From the NCBI GenBank assembly GCA_028279245.1, contig JANQOE010000062.1, positions 17,700-81,699 on the forward strand: a stretch of 64,000 bases of DNA, read 5' to 3'. The notes beneath the pieces were generated by a model. It saw only the letters and a program-made list of their open reading frames with translations, was not told the DNA's origin and searched no databases. This DNA comes from Alphaproteobacteria bacterium (GTDB lineage Bacteria; Pseudomonadota; Alphaproteobacteria; UBA6615). Shown piece by piece: positions 52,922 through 62,315 of this stretch (positions are counted from its first letter, which is position 1; every line of letters starts with the position of its first letter). Made by a program: the position numbers and the translations under genes.

Positions 52922-53104
52922 ATGAATCCGTATGCCGCATGGATCGGCGGGCTGCTGATGGGATTGCTCAGCGTCTTGGGCTTGGTCATTGCCGCCAAGG
53001 CCGGCGACGCGGCATTCAGCGCGGCTGGCCTTGCGTTCTTCGTCTTTGGTGTAGCCTTTATTTTCGGCCTGATCCGCCGAAACGTCGGCGCCTCACACCA
53101 TTGA
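52922..53104 (+). CDS. 60-residue two-helix membrane protein divergent from ccoN
   Basis: A small protein with two hydrophobic helices (WIGGLLMGLLSVLGLVIAAK and AAGLAFFVFGVAFIFGLIRR) and a short His-containing C-terminus. The ATG is preceded by GGGGTG; an in-frame start 18 codons earlier overlaps the promoter. The shared FNR-type box suggests co-induction with the cbb3 oxidase. No family is recognised; it converges on the alanine dehydrogenase gene. Confidence 0.65.
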   Translation: MNPYAAWIGGLLMGLLSVLGLVIAAKAGDAAFSAAGLAFFVFGVAFIFGLIRRNVGASHH

Positions 53105-53115
53105 GGCGTTCAGTC

Positions 53116-54231
53116 CTACGCTAATGCCTCGTCGGCGGGGACGTATGGGTAACCTAGGTCGCGTGCCACGGCTTCGTGGGTGACCTTCCCATTCCAGACG
53201 TTCAGACCGTTTCGCAGATGCGGGTCATCCGCTAACGCCTTCTGCCAGCCTTTGCTGGCAATCTCCAACGCGAAGGGCAGGGTGGCGTTGTTCAGCGCGT
53301 AGGTCGAGGTGCGGGCGACCGCACCGGGCATATTGGCAACGCAGTAGTGGACGACGTCGTGGATGACATATGTCGGCGCGTCGTGGTTGGTCGGCCGCGA
53401 CGTTTCGAAGCAGCCGCCCTGATCGATGGCGACGTCGACCAGTACCGAGCCGCGCTTCATTGATCTGACCAGGTCTTCGGTAACCAACTTCGGCGCGGCC
53501 GCGCCCGGAATAAGGACGGCGCCGATCACCAGATCCGCCTCGTTCACCAGCGCTTCGACGCGGGTCATGGTCGAATAGGCGGTTTTCGCGCGGGTCTCGA
53601 AATGGGTCGCCAGCCGGTCCAGCACGTCGGAGCTGCGCTCCAGTATCGTCACGTCGGCGCCCAGTCCGACCGCCATCTGCGCGGCATTGAACCCGACAAC
53701 GCCGCCACCGAGAACAACCACGCGGCCGGGTGCCACCCCTGGCACGCCGCCCAGCAACGTACCGCGGCCGCCGTTCGCCTTCTCCAGCGAATGTGCGCCG
53801 CACTGTACCGACATGCGGCCCGCCACCTGGCTCATCGGCTTCAGCAGCGGCAGACCGCCGCGCGCATCCGTCACAGTCTCGTAGGCAATGCAAACGGCGC
53901 CGGAATCGACCAACTCCTTCGTTTGCTCCGGATCGGGTGCCAGATGCAGGTAGGTGAACAGGACTTGCCCCGGACGCAGCAAGGCCCGCTCGGCCGGTTG
54001 CGGTTCCTTGACTTTCACCACCATCTCGGCCTGCCGGAACACGTCAGCCGCCGATCCGACGATCGTCGCACCGGCGGCCCGGTATGCATCATCTGAGGCG
54101 TCGATCCCCATGCCCGCCTGGGTCTCGACGATGACCTCGTGCCCTTGTCGCAACGCCTCGGCAACGCTCTCGGGTGTCATGCCGACACGGTACTCGTGGA
54201 CTTTGATCTCTTTCGGCACGCCAATGCGCAT
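53116..54231 (-). CDS. ald: Alanine dehydrogenase
   Basis: A 371-residue NAD-dependent enzyme interconverting alanine with pyruvate and ammonia. It matches Ald closely: [30 protein letters not shown] (substrate Lys), [16 protein letters not shown] (active-site His), [20 protein letters not shown], the dinucleotide motif [20 protein letters not shown] and [22 protein letters not shown] precedes the ATG. Alanine dehydrogenase often rises under low oxygen to recycle NADH, which fits the neighbouring oxidase, although no FNR box was found directly upstream. Confidence 0.95.
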   Translation of the reverse strand: MRIGVPKEIKVHEYRVGMTPESVAEALRQGHEVIVETQAGMGIDASDDAYRAAGATIVGSAADVFRQAEMVVKVKEPQPAERALLRPGQVLFTYLHLAPDPEQTKELVDSGAVCIAYETVTDARGGLPLLKPMSQVAGRMSVQCGAHSLEKANGGRGTLLGGVPGVAPGRVVVLGGGVVGFNAAQMAVGLGADVTILERSSDVLDRLATHFETRAKTAYSTMTRVEALVNEADLVIGAVLIPGAAAPKLVTEDLVRSMKRGSVLVDVAIDQGGCFETSRPTNHDAPTYVIHDVVHYCVANMPGAVARTSTYALNNATLPFALEIASKGWQKALADDPHLRNGLNVWNGKVTHEAVARDLGYPYVPADEALA

Positions 54232-54701
54232 AGCTCAGGCTCCCTAGATCCCTGCGGACCGTCAATTGTGCATCTTCTAGATCGAATCACCGTCTTGCTC
54301 TACCTTGCAGAGCGACAGATCGTAGGTTGTATCCGCCAAAGCTACGGCATCGGTGCAAGAAACGAAGACGCCAACAGCTCTCCGTTAGTCCGCTGTAGGC
54401 ATGTACATCTGGATTAGACGTAGCGCGCTCAGCATACCCCTTCGCGGGATATATCGGACAGGTTTGATCTGCCGTTTGCCAGATCACCACCCTCTAATCT
54501 TTCCAGTACACACTCCACACAAGAGTTCGGCCTAGTCTGGCCCTGGTCCTGTACCGTTATTGCAACGGTCAATCAGTTTCTGGTTGACAAAACAAAGGGT
54601 CAGGGAGGCGCCAACCGAGAGGCGACCGAGTCATCGGCGCGCACGATGCGTGCGTGCGATGTCGCGCGAAGTCGCCGCTCGGTGGCGCATGAAGGCGGCG
54701 G
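54232..54701. other. Intergenic region of 470 bases between ald and the giant repeat gene
   Basis: Divergent promoter region with lower GC than its surroundings. It contains a 21-base near-palindrome at 54568-54588 (GTCAATCAG and CTGGTTGAC arms around TTT, one mismatch). TTGACA at 54585 could be a -35 element, but no good -10 was seen. No tRNA, small gene or known operator was recognised. Confidence 0.5.
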
Positions 54702-57700
54702 ATGCACGAGAAAGACTCACCTGATCGGCTATCGCAGAACTGGGATCGCCTGGCCGCCGCACTGGACAAGACGAAGCTTGGTGCCGCCGGGGCACAGCAA
54801 GCGGACGACAAAGCCGCCGAAGTCGATGAGCCAAAGCCCGGAATCGCCAAGGTTCGCAGGCGTCGAAACGACGACTGGGAAGCGGAACTGCGATCCCTTT
54901 CAGCGCCCAGACCAAATGAGCCGGCCATGGGCAAACCGTTCATCGCCGCTGAACCCCCTCCCGCGTCCCGCAAACGACGACTGACGGACGCCGGCACCAC
55001 AGCGCACCAGCCGGCGCGCCCAACGGGGATCCCCGCATTTCTGCGAGCACCCGAAGCGCTGGAGCAACGCACAGCCTCCCAGCGTCTGAACTTGCGCCGC
55101 GTATCGGGCCCGGCCCTGCTTGTTTTCACCGGAATTGCCGTGGCCGGCACCACGGTGACCGGCGCCTCTTATCTCCAGGATGTAGATCTGGTGCGCGTGC
55201 TGACCGGCAAGTCGGACGCGCCCGAACTGGACGTCTTGGACGTACGTGGGGTCGAAGACGAAGCCATACAGCTCGCGATCCGCGTTTACCCGGCGGAGGA
55301 GACGGCACTCGAAGCCGTAACGCTCGTCGGCCTTCCCGAGGGCTTTGCCCTTTCACCGGGCACAAGGTCCGAGGATGGAACCTGGCAACTGCCGGCCGAC
55401 CAATTGGAACGGCTCAGCCTCGTCGCGCCGGAAAACTACCACGGCTCTATGACGCTTACGGTGGAAGCCACCGCCCGCAAAGGCACGGAACAGGCAAAGT
55501 CGGTCGAAGACTTCCGGGTGCGCGTGAACCCGGTCGCGGACGTGCCGGGGCTCCGGGTCGTCCCGGCCGATGGCCTCGAGGACGAAGCGGTGCCGCTCAC
55601 CTTGACCGCCGCACCGTCCGACCCACAGGAGACTGTGACGGTCATGGTCCGCGGGCTGCCCGACGGTGCGACGTTGACCCGCGGGTCGAGTGAGGATGAC
55701 GGTAGCTGGCGGTTGGCAACGGAAGAGCTGGACGACCTGGCCATCGTGTTGCCGGCGCATTTCAAGGGCGACTTCTCGATCCAGGTCGATGCAATAGCCC
55801 AAGATGGGGACGACACGGTTCTCGTCAGCCGCCCGCTCCCGATCAGGGTCAGTCCCGTCGCCGACCAGCCAAATCTCTCGGTCGACGCCGCGACTGGGAC
55901 GGAAGACCAACCCGTTCCCCTTGAGATCCTGGTGGCAACGGCGGACCCCGATGAGGCCGTCTCTGTCGAAGTCGCGGGGCTACCACCTGGCGCGCGTCTA
56001 TCGGTCGGCGAACAGGGGTCCGACGGCCAGTGGCGGGTCGACCCGGGCTCCGCGCGCGGCATCAGCTTGCTGCCGCCGCCCAACTTCAGCGGCCCGATCG
56101 AGTTGAGCGTCACCGCGACGACCAAAGACGGCCGCGACCAATCGAGCATGACCAAAAGCGCCCGCATCGATATCGCCGCCGCGGCCGACACTCCAACACT
56201 AACTGTCCAGGATGCGGCCGGCAGTGAAGACACGCGCGTTGCACTAAGCATCGCCGCCGTCGCCAGCGACGCGTCCGAAGATGTTCAGGTAAAGGTCGGC
56301 GGCCTGCCGGAGGGCGTTGCCCTCAGCGCCGGCAGTGCATCGGAAGACGGCCAGTGGACGTTACCCGCCGACCAACTAACCGGGCTCTCGCTCCAACCTC
56401 CGGCTCACTTCAGTGGCGCGTTCGAATTGACCGTCGAGGCGGTGAGCACCGACGGCAACGATACCGCTTCCGCAAGCCGCGCCATGGCCGTCTCTATTGC
56501 GCCGGAGGCGGATGGCGTAACGCTTGGCGGCCTCAATGCGGATGGTCGGGAAGATGAGCCGATCGCCATCGGACTCACCGCCGCTGGGGTGGATCCATCG
56601 GAAACGGTCTCCGTTCTGGTCATGGATATGCCCGCCGGCGCGTCATTCTCGGGCGGCCGGGACAACGGCAATGGCACCTGGACGCTCGACCCGACGGATC
56701 TGGCGGAACTTGTCTTCACACCGCCGCCCGAGATCAACGGCACGATCCGCATGCCGGTGGTTGCGACAGCCATCGACGGGTCGGACCGCGCGACGGCAAC
56801 CGGCGAACTGGCCGTCATTGTTGCCCCGGTCGCCGACCCCGTCCGGTTGTCCGTTGCTGACTCGACGGGGATCGAAGACCGGCCGGTCCCCCTGCAAATT
56901 CAGATCGAAGCTCCGGACAATCAAACCGCCTGGCTCGTCCTCACCGGGTTGCCCAATGGCGCGAGCCTGAGCGCGGGCGCCGCATCTGCCGAAGGCTGGC
57001 GCCTCGATCCCGGTGACCTCGCCGGACTGGAACTTCAGCCGCCGCCGAACTTCAGCGGTGAGATGAACGTGGAGGCTGTCGCGGTATCGGCCGACGGGAC
57101 CGACCAAGCCGAGCAACGGCAAGGCCTACAGGTTGCCATTGAGCCGGTGGCCGATGACCCAATCTTGAGTGTTGCCGCAACTAACGGAACAGAAGACCAA
57201 CCGATCCCGCTGGATGTTACGATCGAAAGCACCGACGCGAGCGAAGTCATTTCACTGGGTATCGCCGGAGTACCCGAAGGCGGTGTGCTGTCTGGCGGCA
57301 CGCGACAGTCAGATGGGAGTTGGCTGGCGGCGGCCGACAGCCTCGGCACAATCCAGCTGCAGCCGCCGGCGCAATTCAGCGGCACGATCGCCCTGGAACT
57401 CACCGCAACCTCCACAGATGGCCGGTCAACCGCTTCGGTAACCCAGCCATTGCAGGTCGAAGTCACGCCGGTTGCCGACGCCCCCCAACTCGCGGCCGAG
57501 GCGGCTGTTGGCACGGAAGATCAGCCCGTTCCGGTTTCCGTAACAATGAGTTCGCCGGATCCGTCCGAAACCGTGAGGCTCCTGGTAACCGGTCTGCCGG
57601 CCGGCGCCGGCTTCACCGCCGGCCGGTCCGAGTCCGATGGTGGCTGGAGCCTCGGTCCGGATGACTTGGGTGACTTGTCATTCGTCCCGAGCCCGAACGC

Positions 57701-60233
57701 CAGCGGTGCGGTCGAACTCGACTTGGCCGCGGTCAGCATTGACGGCGACGACCGGGCGGTGGCCGAGGCGACACTGGCAATCTCGCTTGCGCCGGTCGCC
57801 GAGGTGCCGACGATCCAGGTGGCGGACGCCAGCGGCATCGAAGACGAGCCGGTGGCCCTGCAACTCACAGCGGAGTCATCCGACCCCGACGAGTTGGTCA
57901 GTCTGCTGGTGTCGGGTCTACCGGAAGGCAGTCGTCTCAACCGCGGAACCCAGCGTGATGAGACGTCATGGACGTTGCATGCGCCCGATGATCTGTCGGG
58001 CCTCGAACTGAGCCTGGCACCAGACGATAGCGGCACCTTCCAGCTCGAGGTTGTCGCCGTCAGCACCGATGGCGAAACCCGGGCTGAGTCGACCGCCGGC
58101 CTGGCCGTGTCCGTCGCCGCCGTCGCCGACCCGGCTGTTCTGTCAGTGGCCCCCGCATCGGGTACCGAAGACCAGCCCTTTGCCCTGCCAATAGGGGTCG
58201 AGAAATCGCCGCGGGAAGACCTCATCGTCAGCGTCGACGGCTTGCCGCCTGAGGCAACCCTTTCAGCGGGGGACCAGCAAGCGAACGGAAGCTGGATTTT
58301 GCCGCCGGATCAATTGGATCAGGTCGCGCTTGTCCCGCCGGCCAACTACAGCGGAGCATTTGATCTCCGAGTGACTGCCACAACGACTGACGGATCGGAC
58401 GCGGCCACCGTGACGGCGTCACTCCCGATAACGGTGGCGCCCGTCGCGGATCAGCCGAAGTTGAGTTTGGATCCCGCCGCTGGCGACGAAGACAACGCCA
58501 TCCCGCTGAAGATCCTCGCCGCGGCACAAGACCCATCGGAACGTCTCAGTCTTCATGTCTGGGGCTTGCCGCCGGAGTCATTTCTGACAGCCGGCCGATC
58601 ACTGGGTGGTAGTCGATGGCTCCTAGATCCCCGCCGGACCGACGATCTTCACTTCATCCCCCCGCACAACTTCAGTGGCGCGTTGCAGCTTCGTATCGAG
58701 GCGGAGAGCATCGATGGCACCCAGGTCGCGTCGGCGTGGGGATATCTCGACATCACCGTTAACCCGGTCGCCGACGAACCGCTGGTCGTCGTAGCCGCCG
58801 CGACCGGCGAGGAGGACGCGCCCGTACCCCTTGTGATACAGGCGCTCAACGCCGATCCGTCCGAAGAACTCACGGTGCTCGTCACCGATCTGCCCGATGG
58901 CGCCACACTCACCCGTGGCGAGACGGTGGGCCAGGGCGTTGTGGCCCTCACGGCCGAGGACTTGGCGGATGTAAGCCTGCTCGCGCCACCACACTTCAGC
59001 GGCACGTTGGAACTGGCAGTCGCGGCATCCACCAATGATCAAGGCCAGAACGCGTCGGCGGTCGCGCCCCTCCAGGTGTCCATCGAACCGGTGGCCGATC
59101 GCCCGGCACTAACCGTACGTGATGCCATTGGCATCGAAGACGGAATCATCGCCCTCGATATAGAGGCCGGCACCCCGGACCCATCCGAACAGCTCGTGCT
59201 CCGCCTGGCCGGTCTGCCCGCCGGCAGTGAGGTCACGCCGGGTGCGCTTGTCGACGATGGCACCTGGGAGATATCCGGCGGCCTGTCGAACCTGTCGCTT
59301 ATACCGCCCGCGAACTTCAGTGGACAGTTCGACGTACAGGTCACGGCAACCACCGTTGACGGTGAAGCGACGGCCGCGACCGACGCCGCGATGACAATCG
59401 GCATCGTGCCGGTCGCCGACCGTCCCGAGGTTGTTGCCGAGGATGTCACCGGCGTCGCCGGCCAGCCGCTGCCGTTGGCAATAGCGGCTCGCGCCCCCGA
59501 TCCGCGTGAGACGATCGCGTTCACCCTGTCAGGTCTGCCGGATGATTTTGCTTTATCTGCCGGCCAGCGGACCACCGGCGGGGCATGGCAGCTTCAACTC
59601 GCCGACCTGGAAGGGCTTGCGATCCTGCCACCGGCCGACCGCCTGGGAACGCTGGAGGCCGCAATTCGCGGTATCGCCACGGACGGCAGTGACCGGGCCA
59701 TTGTCGAGCAGACTTTCTCGATCACTGTAGTCGCGCCGATTGTCGAACAAGTGGCCCAACCTGCCGGCGGCCTCGTGCCGCCGGCGCATGCGGCTGTTCC
59801 GCCAAACAACGGCTTCGCTGCCACGGATGACCAAGTATCGGATCAAACCGCCGTGCAGCCAGCAGCGCTGGCTCCGACTCCGGAGGCGCCCGCCCCGGCA
59901 CCGCCCACCGTGCGCGAAGATGATCCGCAGACGCTGAAACTGGTGGCGCGCGCCGATCAACTACTTGAACTCGGTGACCTGGCGGCGGCCCGACTGCTCT
60001 ACCAGGCGGCGGCGGACGCCGGCAGCGTCGACGCGGCTCTCCATGTGGGGCGGACCTACGACCCCATTTTCCTCGAGGTGAGTGGGCTGTTTGGCGCACG
60101 TCCGGACCCCGGCAAGGCTCTGGGCTGGTACGAGACGGCCCGCGAGGGTCGTCACGCGGATGCCGCAAAGTTCATCACCCGACTGCGTGAATGGATGGAA
60201 CGCGAAGGCGTTGCGCCGATCGCCACGCAATAA
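54702..60233 (+). CDS. Giant membrane-anchored tandem-repeat protein with Sel1/TPR-like tail
   Basis: An 1843-residue protein. Residues 1 to ~135 are charged, Pro/Arg-rich and probably cytosolic. One membrane helix follows (SGPALLVFTGIAVAGTTVTG, ~136-158). From about 173 to 1685 there are 14 tandem repeats of ~108 residues, each with PVADxPxL, GxEDxPVPL, DPSExV, GLPxGAxLSxG, DGSWxL, LxPPxNFSG and STDG elements. This Ig/cadherin-like repeat is best known from very large RTX-type adhesins. A Pro/Ala linker then leads to a Sel1/TPR-like helical region (DQLLELGDLAAARLLYQAAA, GKALGWYETAREGRHADAAK). No RTX nonapeptides, type I secretion signal or LPXTG motif is seen. The repeats should lie in the periplasm, which they are long enough to span. 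It precedes the fused binding protein by 28 bases. Confidence 0.85.
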   Translation: MHEKDSPDRLSQNWDRLAAALDKTKLGAAGAQQADDKAAEVDEPKPGIAKVRRRRNDDWEAELRSLSAPRPNEPAMGKPFIAAEPPPASRKRRLTDAGTTAHQPARPTGIPAFLRAPEALEQRTASQRLNLRRVSGPALLVFTGIAVAGTTVTGASYLQDVDLVRVLTGKSDAPELDVLDVRGVEDEAIQLAIRVYPAEETALEAVTLVGLPEGFALSPGTRSEDGTWQLPADQLERLSLVAPENYHGSMTLTVEATARKGTEQAKSVEDFRVRVNPVADVPGLRVVPADGLEDEAVPLTLTAAPSDPQETVTVMVRGLPDGATLTRGSSEDDGSWRLATEELDDLAIVLPAHFKGDFSIQVDAIAQDGDDTVLVSRPLPIRVSPVADQPNLSVDAATGTEDQPVPLEILVATADPDEAVSVEVAGLPPGARLSVGEQGSDGQWRVDPGSARGISLLPPPNFSGPIELSVTATTKDGRDQSSMTKSARIDIAAAADTPTLTVQDAAGSEDTRVALSIAAVASDASEDVQVKVGGLPEGVALSAGSASEDGQWTLPADQLTGLSLQPPAHFSGAFELTVEAVSTDGNDTASASRAMAVSIAPEADGVTLGGLNADGREDEPIAIGLTAAGVDPSETVSVLVMDMPAGASFSGGRDNGNGTWTLDPTDLAELVFTPPPEINGTIRMPVVATAIDGSDRATATGELAVIVAPVADPVRLSVADSTGIEDRPVPLQIQIEAPDNQTAWLVLTGLPNGASLSAGAASAEGWRLDPGDLAGLELQPPPNFSGEMNVEAVAVSADGTDQAEQRQGLQVAIEPVADDPILSVAATNGTEDQPIPLDVTIESTDASEVISLGIAGVPEGGVLSGGTRQSDGSWLAAADSLGTIQLQPPAQFSGTIALELTATSTDGRSTASVTQPLQVEVTPVADAPQLAAEAAVGTEDQPVPVSVTMSSPDPSETVRLLVTGLPAGAGFTAGRSESDGGWSLGPDDLGDLSFVPSPNASGAVELDLAAVSIDGDDRAVAEATLAISLAPVAEVPTIQVADASGIEDEPVALQLTAESSDPDELVSLLVSGLPEGSRLNRGTQRDETSWTLHAPDDLSGLELSLAPDDSGTFQLEVVAVSTDGETRAESTAGLAVSVAAVADPAVLSVAPASGTEDQPFALPIGVEKSPREDLIVSVDGLPPEATLSAGDQQANGSWILPPDQLDQVALVPPANYSGAFDLRVTATTTDGSDAATVTASLPITVAPVADQPKLSLDPAAGDEDNAIPLKILAAAQDPSERLSLHVWGLPPESFLTAGRSLGGSRWLLDPRRTDDLHFIPPHNFSGALQLRIEAESIDGTQVASAWGYLDITVNPVADEPLVVVAAATGEEDAPVPLVIQALNADPSEELTVLVTDLPDGATLTRGETVGQGVVALTAEDLADVSLLAPPHFSGTLELAVAASTNDQGQNASAVAPLQVSIEPVADRPALTVRDAIGIEDGIIALDIEAGTPDPSEQLVLRLAGLPAGSEVTPGALVDDGTWEISGGLSNLSLIPPANFSGQFDVQVTATTVDGEATAATDAAMTIGIVPVADRPEVVAEDVTGVAGQPLPLAIAARAPDPRETIAFTLSGLPDDFALSAGQRTTGGAWQLQLADLEGLAILPPADRLGTLEAAIRGIATDGSDRAIVEQTFSITVVAPIVEQVAQPAGGLVPPAHAAVPPNNGFAATDDQVSDQTAVQPAALAPTPEAPAPAPPTVREDDPQTLKLVARADQLLELGDLAAARLLYQAAADAGSVDAALHVGRTYDPIFLEVSGLFGARPDPGKALGWYETAREGRHADAAKFITRLREWMEREGVAPIATQ

Positions 60234-60261
60234 CCCTTATCAAGCAAGGAGTAGGCCGAAC

Positions 60262-62259
60262 ATGAAGGTCTGGCGTTTTCTCGGGGCATGTATCGCACTC
60301 ACGGTACTCAGCCTCTCTGCCACGGCGCAGCAACGCATCGTTGAGGAAATCAACCAAGGCACGGTTGGCGTCATCGCCGGTGGCATCGACGGAACCTCGA
60401 TGCGCGCAGCCAGTGATCTCGCCTCGGTCTTGGACCGGGGGAACGAACTGCGGGTGCTGCCGATCCAGGGCAAGGGGTCGGTCCAGGCGATCACTGACAT
60501 CTTGTTTCTCCGTGGGATCGACATAGGCATTGTCCAATCCGACGCATTGGCCTTTGCCCAGCGGGAACAGAACCCCGATCTGCCGGCCCTGATCCACTAC
60601 ATCACCCGGCTCTACAACGAAGAGTTCCACATCCTGGCCCGGGACGATATTCAGACCATCGTCGACTTGCGTGGCAAGCGGGTGAATGTCGGCAGGCCGG
60701 GCAGCGGCACCGAAATGACCGCGAACATCGTGCTCGACGCCCTCAACATCGATGTCGAGCGAACGGCCTTTGATCATTCCCTCGCGCTCGAAAAACTGCG
60801 GAACGCCGAAATCGACGCGCTCCTGTATGTCGTCGGCAAACCCGCCCGTCTGTTCGAGAGCATCGGGGCGGACGAGGGTCTGCGCCTTATTCCGGTGGAT
60901 TACACGCCGGAACTCCTCGACACCTATCTGCCGTCACGGTTCACCGGTGAAGACTATCCCGGTCTGCTGGGTTCGGGCGCACAGGTCGACACCCTCGCGG
61001 TCGGCGCTGTGATGGCCGTCTACAATTGGGACTCGGAAAGCTACCGGCACACAAAGGTCAGCCGTTTCATCGATGCGTTCTTCCGGGAATTGCCGGCCCT
61101 GCAGCAGGCGCCGCGGCATCCGAAGTGGCGTGAGGTGAACCTGACCGCCCAGTTGCCGGGCTGGAACCGGTTCCCACCGGCCGATGAGTGGCTCAAGCAA
61201 GCCATCGTGGCGAACCGGTCGCCCCTCCGGAACCAGTTCGAGGAGTTTGTGTCGGAGAGCACCGAACTCGCCTCAGCGCCGACCGAAGTGCGCGACTCCC
61301 TGTTTGAGGAGTTCATTCAATGGCAGAACTCGCGGGACCTGACCTTCGCGCTTGTCCCGAAGGCGGTGAACAGTCCGTTCTTTGACTTGGCGCGCGACGG
61401 CTGCAAACAGGCGGAGAGCGACCTGGAAGCTGTCGAGTGCCTGTACATCGGCCCCGGTGAGCATACCGAGCAAGAGCAAGCCCAGATCGTCCAGGACCTG
61501 ATTGATCGGGGCATCGACGGGATCGCTGTGTCGCCCTCTAATGCACCGTTGATGGCGGCGGTGCTGCAGCGGGCCGAGGCGGCGAACATTCCTGTCGTCA
61601 CCTGGGACTCCGATCTGCTGGCCGAGGATGCGCCGCTGCGGCAAGCCTATGTCGGCACCGACAACTACCAAATCGGTGTCAGTTTGGCCGAATTGACGAA
61701 GGCGCTGAAACCGGAAGGCGGCAGCATCTGCATTCAATCCGGCGGTGCCGAGGCCGCGAACCTCAATGAGCGAATGCAAGGCATCCGCGACACCCTTGCC
61801 GGTGCGCAAAGTGCGGCGGCGCCGGGCGCGCGCCTCGAAGGGCAGGGCGGATGGACGGAGATCGCTGACTGCCCGCTCTTCACCAACGACGACGCGGCGG
61901 TCGCCGTCCAACAGATGGGAGAGATCCTTGGCGCCAACCCGGACCTGGACGCCTTCGTGCCGACCGGCGGCTGGCCGCAGTTCGTCCCCGGCGCATACCG
62001 GCAGATCGTTTCGCCGTACCAGGACCGGATTGCCTCAGGCGATCTAGCGATCGTCGTCGCCGATACACTGCCGATGCAGATGGATCTGTTGGGTGAGGGC
62101 CTGAGCCTCGGACAGGTCGGACAGCGCCCCTACGAAATGGGCTATCGCGCGATGCTGCTGTTGAAGGATCTGTTGGAAGGCAAACCGGTCGACGAGGCGG
62201 TGTTCACCGGTCTCGACGTTTGCACGCCGGACAACCTGGATAGCTGCCTGTCCGGCTAA
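60262..62259 (+). CDS. Fusion of TAXI-type TRAP binding protein with RbsB-type sugar-binding protein
   Basis: A 665-residue secreted protein. The signal peptide is KVWRFLGACIALTVLSLSAT-A. Residues ~25-330 match TAXI-family TRAP binding proteins (VGVIAGGIDGTSMRAASDLA, IDIGIVQSDALAF, DLRGKRVNVGRPGSGTEMTA, LRNAEIDALLYVVGKPARLF). After a ~70-residue helical linker, residues ~400-665 match type-I sugar-binding proteins (FALVPKAVNSPFFDLARDGC, LIDRGIDGIAVSPSNAPLMA, NIPVVTWDSDLLAEDAPLRQ, GEGLSLGQVGQRPYEMGYRA). These folds normally belong to unrelated transporter classes. Several Cys in the second half could form disulfides. No TRAP or ABC membrane gene is adjacent. AGGAG lies 11 bases before the ATG. 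It is probably a two-ligand sensor or scaffold partner of the giant repeat protein (inference). Confidence 0.85.
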   Translation: MKVWRFLGACIALTVLSLSATAQQRIVEEINQGTVGVIAGGIDGTSMRAASDLASVLDRGNELRVLPIQGKGSVQAITDILFLRGIDIGIVQSDALAFAQREQNPDLPALIHYITRLYNEEFHILARDDIQTIVDLRGKRVNVGRPGSGTEMTANIVLDALNIDVERTAFDHSLALEKLRNAEIDALLYVVGKPARLFESIGADEGLRLIPVDYTPELLDTYLPSRFTGEDYPGLLGSGAQVDTLAVGAVMAVYNWDSESYRHTKVSRFIDAFFRELPALQQAPRHPKWREVNLTAQLPGWNRFPPADEWLKQAIVANRSPLRNQFEEFVSESTELASAPTEVRDSLFEEFIQWQNSRDLTFALVPKAVNSPFFDLARDGCKQAESDLEAVECLYIGPGEHTEQEQAQIVQDLIDRGIDGIAVSPSNAPLMAAVLQRAEAANIPVVTWDSDLLAEDAPLRQAYVGTDNYQIGVSLAELTKALKPEGGSICIQSGGAEAANLNERMQGIRDTLAGAQSAAAPGARLEGQGGWTEIADCPLFTNDDAAVAVQQMGEILGANPDLDAFVPTGGWPQFVPGAYRQIVSPYQDRIASGDLAIVVADTLPMQMDLLGEGLSLGQVGQRPYEMGYRAMLLLKDLLEGKPVDEAVFTGLDVCTPDNLDSCLSG

Positions 62260-62271
62260 CGGGCGAAAAGA

Positions 62272-62301
62272 GCGCGCTTGGCTGGCTTGGGCCAAGCGCG
62301 C
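62272..62301. other. Stable stem-loop between the fusion and cytochrome c' genes
   Basis: A perfect 11-bp stem (GCGCGCTTGGC / GCCAAGCGCGC) with an 8-base loop. No T-run follows; instead the GGAGG ribosome site of the cytochrome c' gene begins 2 bases later. It may protect the upstream mRNA, or modulate cytochrome translation, rather than terminate. Confidence 0.55.
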
Positions 62302-62315
62302 CCGGAGGTCAAAAA

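Noticed and set aside
54559..54575. ATTGCAACGGTCAAT upstream of the giant repeat gene as a regulon operator
   Set aside because: Only one arm matches and the spacing is wrong.
54702..60233. The giant protein as a secreted RTX adhesin
   Set aside because: No RTX nonapeptide repeats, no C-terminal type I secretion signal and no secretion genes nearby; an N-terminal membrane helix and Sel1-like tail argue for a different topology.
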